DNA of 6,759 nt from an uncultured Eggerthellaceae bacterium. GTDB lineage: Bacteria; Actinomycetota; Coriobacteriia; Coriobacteriales; Eggerthellaceae. A program made the position numbers and the translations under genes. Numbering within the stretch: position 1 is the first letter of the stretch; each line of letters opens with the position of its first letter. Shown piece by piece: positions 1-5,793 of this stretch. Location: assembly GCA_910589135.1 (NCBI GenBank), contig CAJUSL010000065.1:2180-8938 (forward strand). The letters are read 5' to 3'. A model generated the notes under the pieces. It saw only the letters and a program-made list of their open reading frames with translations. It was not told where the DNA came from and did no database searches.

Positions 1-528
1 GGCCTTGCCGGTCTTGTAGTCCAGTGCGCCCGTGGGCTCGTCGCACAGCAGCAGCTTCGGGTTCTTCGCCAGCGCACGGGCTATGGCGACGCGCTGCTGC
101 TCGCCGCCCGACAGCTGCCCGGGAAAGTTCTCCATCCTGTGCCCCAGGCCCACCGCCTGAAGCGTTTCCGCCGCCGGCAGCGGGTCCTTGCATATCTGCG
201 ACGCCAGCTCCACGTTCTCCAGCGCGTTCAGGTTCTGCACCAGGTTGTAGAACTGGAACACGAACCCGATGTCGTAGCGGCGGTACAGCGTGGCTTCGCG
301 GGGCGAATAGGCGCTCACGTCGCTGCCGTCGAGGACAATGGTGCCGGACGTAACCGTGTCCATGCCGCCTATCATGTTGAGCAGCGTGGTCTTGCCCGAG
401 CCCGAAGGCCCCACCACCACGACGAACTCGCCCTGCTCCACGTCGAAGTCCATGCGGTTGACGGCCTCGACCGTCACCTCGCCCATCTGGTAGGTCTTGC
501 AGACGTTTCGCACCTCGAGGAATGCCAT
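1..528 (-). CDS. ABC transporter ATP-binding protein, MacB/LolD-like class (partial, 3' end beyond window)
   Basis: This is the nucleotide-binding subunit of an ABC transporter of the MacB/LolD/FtsE class, which hydrolyses ATP on the cytoplasmic side to drive an FtsX-type permease. The 176 codons in the window begin MAFLEVRNVCKTYQMGEV. They contain Walker A GPSGSGKT (residues 40-47), a Q-loop in FVFQFYNL (Gln92), the signature LSGGEQ (139-144), Walker B LLLCDE (159-164) and D-loop GALD (167-170). The H-loop histidine and C-terminus lie past position 1, so the gene is cut by the window, not shown to be broken. The ATG at 528 follows a good Shine-Dalgarno and lies 12 nt after the permease stop, which implies co-transcription and a working pair. 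All motifs seen are intact. The substrate cannot be read from the sequence, and no specific gene name is justified. Confidence 0.95.
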   Translation of the reverse strand, partial: MAFLEVRNVCKTYQMGEVTVEAVNRMDFDVEQGEFVVVVGPSGSGKTTLLNMIGGMDTVTSGTIVLDGSDVSAYSPREATLYRRYDIGFVFQFYNLVQNLNALENVELASQICKDPLPAAETLQAVGLGHRMENFPGQLSGGEQQRVAIARALAKNPKLLLCDEPTGALDYKTGKA

Positions 529-529
529 A

Positions 530-537
530 CCTTCTCC
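530..537 (-). promoter_or_regulatory. Ribosome binding site of the ABC ATPase gene
   Basis: The minus strand reads GGAGAAGG just before the ATG at 528, with GGAG five bases upstream of the start. It lies entirely in the 12-nt gap after the permease stop codon (TGA, 543-541) and supports the 528 start and coupled expression of the two genes. Confidence 0.75.
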
Positions 538-540
538 GAA

Positions 541-3500
541 TCACTCGTTCGACTTCAGGCTTTCGACCATGTCGATCCCGTCAAGCTTCCCGCGCATGGC
601 GACCGCGACCGCCGCGGCGAACGCCATGGTCATGGCAAACGCCAGCACGAAGCTGGGCCCGTGGATGTCGCGTCCGAACATGACGGCGTCCACCTCGGCG
701 GTGGTCACCACGAAGTTCTCTAGGAAAATGCCCAGCACGAGCCCTACCGCCGCACCCAGCGCAGCCAGGATGAGCATCTCCCTGAATATGTAGAGGTCCA
801 CTTCGCGCCGCGTGAAGCCCAGAACCTTCAGCGTGGCGATCTCGCGCATGCGCTCGGCGACGTTGATGCTCGTCAGGTTGTACAGCACGATGAACGCGAG
901 CAGCGCCGCCGCGACTATCAGGACGACCACCACCATATTCACCGACTTCAGCGCCGTCTTGTAGGCGTCGATGGTCTCGTCGTTGAACGACACGGTCTTC
1001 ACGGCGTCCATGCCCTGCATCTGCTGCGCGAACGCCGCGCGATCCTGTTCGGATATGGGCGCCTTCAGATAAGCCTCGTTGGGTTCGTGCACCGATCCGA
1101 ACGCATCCTCGCAGGCAGGCGGACTCATGAAAACGGAGTGGCCTATGTAGTTCTCGGCTATGCCCACGACGGGGACTTCGCGCACGCCGCCGGTGGCGTT
1201 GCCCATCTCGTCCTGCTCGGCCAGGGACAGCATGTCGCCCACGGCCAGCCCGAAGCGCGTCGCCACCTTCTCGGTGACCACCGCGCCCTCGTCGCCCAAA
1301 GGCACGGCTTCGTGCGTCAGGCGGTCGCGGAGGTGCCAGAGCTCCTCGAAGGCCTGCAGGTCCTCGGGCACTATCAGCTGCACCGAAAGCTCTCCCCCCT
1401 CGCCGACTGCCGCCATGGGCTCGTCATAGGCCATGGCCACCTTGGAAGCGGATGCGCCGCCCGCGAGCGCGCCTTCCAGCGCCTGGCGGTCCTCCGCGGC
1501 GGCATCGGGCTCCATGGACACGACGGCGTTGTATTCGATCAGCTCGCCGTAGTGCTTGTCTATGATGTCGTTGATGGAATCTTGCAGACCGAAGCCGGTG
1601 AGCAGCAGCGCCGTGCACCCGGCTATGCCGGCCACCGTCATGAACAGGCGCTTCTTGTAGCGGAAGATGTTGCGGCACGTCACCTTCCAGAGGAACGAGA
1701 GGCGGCTCCAAAGCGGGCGCATCCGTTCGAGCAGGATGCGCTTGCCGGCCCTGGGGGCCTTCGGCAGCATGAGAGCCGCGGGCGACTCGCGAAGGGTGGC
1801 GACGGAAGCGAATGCGGTGGCCGTCAGGGTGACGCCGACGCCCAGGAGCGTGGCCGTCGCGGCTATGGGCCAGTCTATCTGCAGGTTGGCGATTGGCACG
1901 ATGTAGACGATGGAGTACGCGGCCATGATGATGGCCGGAAGCGTGAACGCGAGCAGCGCTATGCCCACCAGCGAGCCGCCTACGGAAGCGGCGCCCGCAT
2001 AGAGCAGGTACTTCGACGCTATGCGCGCCCGGGAGTACCCCAACGCCTTCAGCGTGCCGGTCTTCATGCGTTCCTCGTCGACCATGCGCGTCATCGAGGT
2101 GAGGGCCACCAGCGCCGCCACCAGGAAGAACACGAACGGGAACAGCTGCGCGATGCTGTCCACGCGCCCGGCGTCCGAGTCGAAGCCTTCCGCGCCGTGG
2201 TTCTTCGTGCGGTCCATGACCAGCCACTTCGGCGCCTCCAGCGCATCTATCGCGGCCTGGGCGTCGGAAAGCCGCCGCTCGGCGTCGGCCAGCTCGGATT
2301 CGGCTTGGGCCTTCGAGTCCCCGTATTCCGCAAGCCCCGAGCCGTAGGCGGCCCTTCCCTCCTCAAGCCGGCGGCGCCCGTCGTCGATTTCGCGCCTGGC
2401 AGCATCGAGGAAGGCCTGCCCCTGGGCGAGCTGGGCCTGGGCGTCGATGCGCGATGATTCCAGCTGTCCGCGACCTGCGGCGAGTCGAGCGGCCCCTTCA
2501 TCAAGCTGGGCCTTGGCGGCGTCTGCGGCCTGCTGGCCCGTGGCGAGGCCTTCCAGCATGGCTGCCTGCTGCGCTAGTTGGTCACGCCGGGGGTCGCCTT
2601 CGGGAAGCAATGCGAGCTGCGCCTTCAGCCGCTCGATTTCCTGCGCGACATTCTGGGGAGTGACGCCCAGGGCGGCCGCCTGCCGCCAACCGGCCTCAAG
2701 CTCTGCTTCCTTTTCGGCAAGGGCCGCGCGGGCGGATTCCAGCTCGGCGGCGCGGGCGTCGATCTCGCTCTGCACCTGGGAAAGCTGCGCGTCGGACTCC
2801 TGCCTCTTCGCGGCCAGCTCGCGAACGCCCGACTGGTGCCGGTGCTCCCCTTCCGCAAGCTGCGACTCGCTGGAATCCAGTCGCTCCTTTGCCGAGTCCA
2901 ACTCGGCAGCCGCCTCGTCCAGCCGGGCGTAGGCGTCGTCGCGCTCGGCTTCGAATTCGCGCCGCTTGGAGTCGAGTTCCTCCTGGGCGTCGCGCTTCAG
3001 CTCGTCGAGGCGCGCCTGCTCGCGTTCGCCGGCTATTCCGGCGAGCTCCTCCTTCACGTCGTCGACGAGCGACTGGTAGCCGAAGCCGCCCGCCACCGTG
3101 TCGCGCGCGCCCGACACGGTGACAAATGCCTCGGTCATGGGGTAGTCGTCGGCGAAGTCGGTGCGCGGGACGTACATGAACTGCTCGACCGAGCCGGATC
3201 CCAGCGACGAGGCGCCCATGGTGGCCGACGACGCATAGTAGGGGGCATGCACCAGGCCGACCACCTTGTACTCCGTCATGCGCAGGGGCTCTGACGCGCC
3301 CATCTCGGAGATCCGCACGATGTCGCCCACGGCCAACGGGCTTGACATTATCCTATCGGCCGACATCACGCACTCGCCCTCGTCGGAGGGAAGGCGCCCC
3401 TCCGCCAGCACGAGGTCGTTCAGGCGCACCTCGTCCCACATCGCCATGGCCTCGTCCATGGACACGGACGTCTTGACCTCCAGCGGCAACGAATGCACGC

Positions 3501-3813
3501 GCACGGTGTAGGGCTCGCCGCCGATGTCGGCCATGACGTCGGCCTCGTAGGCGCCCATGACCTCTTCGACGCCCTCGACCGCACGTATGGCGTCGACGTC
3601 TCCCTCGGCCATCCCCATGGTGGACGCCACGCGCAGGTCCATCAGCTTGCTGGCGTCGTAGAACGCGTCGGCAGCCAGCCGCATATCGGGCGCAGTCATG
3701 CGCAGGCCCGCGTAGAAGCCGACGCCCAGTGCCACGATGGCGAAAATGGCAAGGAAACGCCCCGGCGACCCCGTGACCGACCTGAGCACTTCCTTGTTGA
3801 ACATGCTAGCCAT
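541..3813 (-). CDS. FtsX-family ABC transporter permease with long extracytoplasmic coiled coil
   Basis: This is a membrane subunit of a MacB/FtsX-type ABC transporter, 1,090 residues from the ATG at 3813. A second ATG at 3804 would give 1,087. It has two repeats of the basic module. Module 1 has a membrane segment at about residues 20-37, a large extracytoplasmic part to about 550, and an FtsX domain at about 555-682 with conserved GTLKALGYS. Module 2 has a membrane segment at about 722-743, a second outer domain, and an FtsX domain at about 955-1085 with ATLKVLGF. I count about eight membrane segments. Residues about 258-525 are a charged, Ala/Glu/Arg/Gln-rich heptad-like coiled coil, broken near 383-411 by LGVTPQNV and PEGDPRRD. 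Neither start has a recognisable Shine-Dalgarno. The gene lies 65 nt after rplW behind a hairpin and 12 nt before its ATPase. Transporters of this class move lipids, peptides or lipoproteins, or transmit mechanical signals across the membrane. Which applies here cannot be told. ATA codons are frequent, unlike in the ribosomal genes upstream. Confidence 0.93.
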   Translation of the reverse strand: MASMFNKEVLRSVTGSPGRFLAIFAIVALGVGFYAGLRMTAPDMRLAADAFYDASKLMDLRVASTMGMAEGDVDAIRAVEGVEEVMGAYEADVMADIGGEPYTVRVHSLPLEVKTSVSMDEAMAMWDEVRLNDLVLAEGRLPSDEGECVMSADRIMSSPLAVGDIVRISEMGASEPLRMTEYKVVGLVHAPYYASSATMGASSLGSGSVEQFMYVPRTDFADDYPMTEAFVTVSGARDTVAGGFGYQSLVDDVKEELAGIAGEREQARLDELKRDAQEELDSKRREFEAERDDAYARLDEAAAELDSAKERLDSSESQLAEGEHRHQSGVRELAAKRQESDAQLSQVQSEIDARAAELESARAALAEKEAELEAGWRQAAALGVTPQNVAQEIERLKAQLALLPEGDPRRDQLAQQAAMLEGLATGQQAADAAKAQLDEGAARLAAGRGQLESSRIDAQAQLAQGQAFLDAARREIDDGRRRLEEGRAAYGSGLAEYGDSKAQAESELADAERRLSDAQAAIDALEAPKWLVMDRTKNHGAEGFDSDAGRVDSIAQLFPFVFFLVAALVALTSMTRMVDEERMKTGTLKALGYSRARIASKYLLYAGAASVGGSLVGIALLAFTLPAIIMAAYSIVYIVPIANLQIDWPIAATATLLGVGVTLTATAFASVATLRESPAALMLPKAPRAGKRILLERMRPLWSRLSFLWKVTCRNIFRYKKRLFMTVAGIAGCTALLLTGFGLQDSINDIIDKHYGELIEYNAVVSMEPDAAAEDRQALEGALAGGASASKVAMAYDEPMAAVGEGGELSVQLIVPEDLQAFEELWHLRDRLTHEAVPLGDEGAVVTEKVATRFGLAVGDMLSLAEQDEMGNATGGVREVPVVGIAENYIGHSVFMSPPACEDAFGSVHEPNEAYLKAPISEQDRAAFAQQMQGMDAVKTVSFNDETIDAYKTALKSVNMVVVVLIVAAALLAFIVLYNLTSINVAERMREIATLKVLGFTRREVDLYIFREMLILAALGAAVGLVLGIFLENFVVTTAEVDAVMFGRDIHGPSFVLAFAMTMAFAAAVAVAMRGKLDGIDMVESLKSNE

Positions 3814-3825
3814 ATTCAGATGATA
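3814..3825 (-). promoter_or_regulatory. Possible -10 box (TATCAT) for a leaderless permease transcript
   Basis: On the minus strand TATCAT (3825-3820) matches the TATAAT consensus at five of six positions. It is followed by six bases (CTGAAT) and then the ATG at 3813. That spacing would place the transcription start on the A of the ATG, giving a leaderless mRNA, which fits the absence of a Shine-Dalgarno. No convincing -35 box is visible: the position 17 bases upstream reads GCGCTT, inside the hairpin. This is inference from position and sequence only. Confidence 0.35.
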
Positions 3826-3830
3826 AAGCA

Positions 3831-3854
3831 GAAAGGGCGCCGAAGCGCCCTTTC
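3831..3854 (-). terminator. Intrinsic terminator-like hairpin after rplW
   Basis: A perfect 10-bp inverted repeat (3831-3840 with 3845-3854) encloses a 4-base loop. In minus-strand RNA the stem GAAAGGGCGC and its complement close a UUCG loop with a C-G closing pair, an exceptionally stable tetraloop. The A-rich 5' base of the stem pairs with UUU, and the following bases (CTGCTTTATC) are moderately U-rich with no long run. It begins 24 nt after the rplW stop and ends 17 nt before the permease ATG. This suggests the ribosomal protein transcript ends here, wholly or partly. The T-tract is weak, so read-through is possible. Confidence 0.72.
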
Positions 3855-3878
3855 GCATCAAGTCGCTCTTCCCAGTGC

Positions 3879-4166
3879 CTAGCTGGCGAAGATCTCGATG
3901 GAGTCGCCCTCGGAGAGCGTCACCATGGCCTTCTTCCAGTGGCGGGTGTAGCCCTTCTGGTAGCGGACGCGCTTCGGCTTCGGCTTGACGTTGATCACGT
4001 TGACCTTCTTCACCGTGACGTCGAAGATCTGCTGGATGGCGTTCTTGATCTCGATCTTGTTGGCGTCGCGCGCCACCTCGAAGGTGTACACGTTGTTCTC
4101 CATCACGTCGTAGCTGTGCTCCGTGATGATGGGGCGGATGATGATGGAGCGGGGATCCTTGTTCAT
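3879..4166 (-). CDS. rplW: 50S ribosomal protein L23
   Basis: L23 is an early-assembly 50S protein that binds 23S rRNA domain III. It lies at the polypeptide exit tunnel and is the docking site for trigger factor and SRP. The 95-residue product begins MNKDPRSIIIRPIITEHSY and has the family core TFEVARDANKIEIKNAI, the VNVINVKPKPKR segment and the usual C-terminal KKAMVTLSEGDSIEIF strand. Length and sequence are those of a complete bacterial L23. Its ATG overlaps the rplD stop by one base (TAATG), and its Shine-Dalgarno lies inside rplD, so translation is probably coupled to rplD. It is the last translation gene of the cluster here. A hairpin and an ABC transporter follow instead of the expected rplB. 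Confidence 0.98.
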   Translation of the reverse strand: MNKDPRSIIIRPIITEHSYDVMENNVYTFEVARDANKIEIKNAIQQIFDVTVKKVNVINVKPKPKRVRYQKGYTRHWKKAMVTLSEGDSIEIFAS

Positions 4167-4792
4167 TATGCAAGCACCTCCTCGATGTAGCTCAGGCAAC
4201 TGTCCTGGATGACAAGCTTCTTGTTGTCGACGAGGTCGTATGCGTTGATGTTGTTGACGGGAAGGATTTCCACGCCCGGGATGTTGCGGAACGACAGGAA
4301 CGTGTTCACGTCGTCGTTGGCGATGACCAGCGTCACGCGCGTGCCGGACAGGCCGAGCGCTGCAAGCGCGGCCGCGGCCTCCTTGGTGGAGGGCTTCTCC
4401 ATCTCGAAGGGCTTCACGACCACGATGTCGCCAGCGGCCTGCTTCGCCGAGAGGATGCTGCGCATGGCGAGCTTGACCTCCTTGGCGTTGACCTTCTGGT
4501 CGTAGTGACGCGTGTGCGGGCCGAAGACCACGCCGCCGCCGCGCCACTGGGGCGCGCGGATGGTGCCCTGGCGGGCGCGGCCGGTGCCCTTCTGGCGCCA
4601 CGGCTTCTTGCCGCCGCCGCGCACCATGGAGCGCGTCTTGGTGTTGGCCGTGCCCTGGCGCCAGCTGTTCTGCTGGGCGAGCACGGTGCGATGCATCACA
4701 TGCATGTTGGGCTCGATGCCGTAGACGGCATCGTTGAGCTCGGCCTTGCCGGCCGAGGCGCCCTTCGCATCCTTAATGTCCACTGTTGCCAT
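4166..4792 (-). CDS. rplD: 50S ribosomal protein L4
   Basis: L4 binds domain I of 23S rRNA. Its extended loop lines the exit tunnel and, with L22, forms the constriction where some macrolide-resistance mutations occur. The 208-residue product carries the diagnostic loop: GGGKKPWRQKGTGRARQGT, then the RAPQWRGGG segment and VFGP. The C-terminal globular part ends SYIEEVLA. It is full length. The ATG at 4792 has AAGGAG (4807-4802) nine bases upstream, which overlaps the rplC stop codon. The gap to rplC is 13 nt and the 3' end overlaps rplW by one base. In E. coli L4 also represses its own operon through the S10 leader. No space for such a leader is seen upstream of rpsJ here. No anomaly is visible in the macrolide-contact loop. 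Confidence 0.98.
   Translation of the reverse strand: MATVDIKDAKGASAGKAELNDAVYGIEPNMHVMHRTVLAQQNSWRQGTANTKTRSMVRGGGKKPWRQKGTGRARQGTIRAPQWRGGGVVFGPHTRHYDQKVNAKEVKLAMRSILSAKQAAGDIVVVKPFEMEKPSTKEAAAALAALGLSGTRVTLVIANDDVNTFLSFRNIPGVEILPVNNINAYDLVDNKKLVIQDSCLSYIEEVLA
4175..4182 (-). promoter_or_regulatory. Ribosome binding site of rplW, inside rplD
   Basis: The minus strand reads AGGAGGTG (4182-4175), a near-perfect Shine-Dalgarno, within the last codons of rplD (the Glu-Glu-Val region). About ten bases separate AGGAGG from the ATG at 4166. Together with the TAATG stop/start overlap this fixes the rplW start and points to translational coupling. Confidence 0.8.
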
Positions 4793-4805
4793 TGTTTCAG
4801 ACTCC

Positions 4806-5438
4806 TTAGTTCTTCGAGCCGGAGACGCGCACGCGAACGACGCCGTTCACGCCGCCGGGAACGGCTCCCTTGACGATGATCAGGTTCTGGTCCTCGTCAA
4901 TGCGAACGAGGTCGAGGTTGCGCACCGTGACGGTCTTGCAGCCCATATGGCCGGGAAGGCGCAGGCCCTTGAACACGCGCGAGGGCGTCGCGCACATGCC
5001 GACGGAGCCGGGGGCGCGGTGGAAGTGCGAGCCGTGTCCGCCCGGGCCGCCGCGGAAGTCGTAGCGGCGCATGACGCCTGCGAAGCCCTTGCCCTTGGAG
5101 GTGCCGGTGACGTCCACCTTGCTCGCCTCGGCGAAGGCGGCGACCTTGTGCTCGTCGCCGACGTTGTACTCGCTGGCGTTCTCCACGCGGACCTCGCGGA
5201 GGTACTTCGTGGGCTTCACGCCACGCTTGTCGGCCTCGCCCTTCATGGGCTTGTTGACCTTGTTCTCCTTGATGGCGCCGAAGCCCATCTGCACGGCCTC
5301 GTAGCCGCACGTTTCGGCGGTCTTCACCTGGGTGATGACGTTCGGCTCCGCCTGGATCACCGTCACGGGCACCACGGTGCCGTCCTCGGTGAATTCCTGC
5401 GTCATGCCGATCTTCTTGCCGTAGATTGCGTTAATCAT
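4806..5438 (-). CDS. rplC: 50S ribosomal protein L3
   Basis: L3 is one of the two initiators of 50S assembly, and its central extension reaches toward the peptidyl-transferase centre. The 210-residue product starts MINAIYGKKIGMTQEFTEDG and contains KVDVTGTSKGKGFAGVMRRY (about residues 107-126). It then has the HGSHFHRAPGSVG loop, which usually carries the methylated glutamine region in proteobacteria, followed by PSRVFKGLRLPGHMG and NLIIVKGAVPG. Length matches bacterial L3 (about 209). The ATG at 5438 lies 11 nt after the rpsJ stop. The preceding GGGGG tract (5449-5445), directly after the stop TAA, is a weak Shine-Dalgarno (AAGGGG-like), so coupling to rpsJ is likely. No truncation or frame problem is seen. 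Confidence 0.98.
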   Translation of the reverse strand: MINAIYGKKIGMTQEFTEDGTVVPVTVIQAEPNVITQVKTAETCGYEAVQMGFGAIKENKVNKPMKGEADKRGVKPTKYLREVRVENASEYNVGDEHKVAAFAEASKVDVTGTSKGKGFAGVMRRYDFRGGPGGHGSHFHRAPGSVGMCATPSRVFKGLRLPGHMGCKTVTVRNLDLVRIDEDQNLIIVKGAVPGGVNGVVRVRVSGSKN

Positions 5439-5449
5439 GCCGCGCCCCC

Positions 5450-5758
5450 TTACAGCTTGATCTCGATGTCGACGCCGGCCGGAAGGTCGAGGCGCATGAG
5501 CGAGTCCACGGTGTTGGGCGTGGGGTTGATGATGTCCATGAGGCGCTTGTGCGTGCGCATCTCGAACTGCTCGCGGGAGTCCTTGTCCACGTGCGGCGAG
5601 CGGATGACGCAGTACATGTTGCGCTCGGTCGGCAGAGGGATGGGGCCGGAAATCTGCGCCCCGGTCTTCTGCGCGGTGTCGACGATCAGCTTGATGGACT
5701 GGTCCACGATCTCGTGGTCGTAGCCCTTCAGGCGGATCCGAATCTTCGAATTAGCCAC
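5450..5758 (-). CDS. rpsJ: 30S ribosomal protein S10 (NusE), GTG start
   Basis: S10 is a head protein of the 30S subunit. As NusE it also pairs with NusB in transcription antitermination and links RNA polymerase to the ribosome through NusG. The 102-residue product runs from (M)ANSKIRIRLKGYDHEIVDQ through the conserved loop GAQISGPIPLPTER, then SPHVDKDSREQFEMRTHKR, and ends ALMRLDL-like (SLMRLDLPAGVDIEIKL). It is full length (E. coli S10 has 103 residues). The start is GTG at 5758, chosen because it follows GGAGGT by 8 bases and gives the family N-terminus. It lies 35 nt downstream of fusA with no tuf gene between, so it is probably transcribed from the upstream str-type promoter. Confidence 0.98.
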   Translation of the reverse strand: MANSKIRIRLKGYDHEIVDQSIKLIVDTAQKTGAQISGPIPLPTERNMYCVIRSPHVDKDSREQFEMRTHKRLMDIINPTPNTVDSLMRLDLPAGVDIEIKL

Positions 5759-5766
5759 TTTGACTT

Positions 5767-5772
5767 ACCTCC
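5767..5772 (-). promoter_or_regulatory. Ribosome binding site of rpsJ
   Basis: GGAGGT on the minus strand (5772-5767), in the context TTGGAGGTAAG, is eight bases before the GTG at 5758. It decides the non-ATG start. It is the strongest Shine-Dalgarno in the window and the only clear signal in the 35-nt fusA-rpsJ gap. Confidence 0.85.
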
Positions 5773-5793
5773 AAAACTTGTCTACTGGCCAGG

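Noticed and set aside
139..723. 194-codon open frame on the plus strand
   Set aside because: It is antisense to the ABC ATPase and the permease C-terminus, is His/Arg/Val-rich, and has no motif.
1087..2457. 456-codon open frame on the plus strand
   Set aside because: It lies wholly antisense to the well-supported permease. Its product is rich in His, Arg and Gly without recognisable domains, and no good ribosome site was seen. Such long shadow frames are expected opposite high-GC genes.
1..3813. Naming the transporter FtsE/FtsX (cell division)
   Set aside because: FtsX proper is about 300 residues with four membrane segments, and ftsE comes before ftsX. Here the permease is 1,090 residues with two FtsX modules and comes first. 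Only the broad family is supported.
3814..4173. 120-codon upstream extension of the permease frame through the intergenic region into rplW
   Set aside because: The extension (His-rich MHNEQGSPLHHH and so on) is an out-of-frame reading of rplW and the hairpin. Family permeases begin shortly before the first membrane segment, as with the ATG at 3813 or 3804.
4734..5723. 329-codon open frame on the plus strand
   Set aside because: It is antisense to rplC, rpsJ and the start of rplD, which are certain. Composition is that of a shadow frame and no family is recognisable.
5785..5792. CTGGCCAG palindrome just after the fusA stop codon
   Set aside because: It is only 8 bases with no loop, T-tract or flanking repeat. 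It is expected by chance in high-GC DNA.
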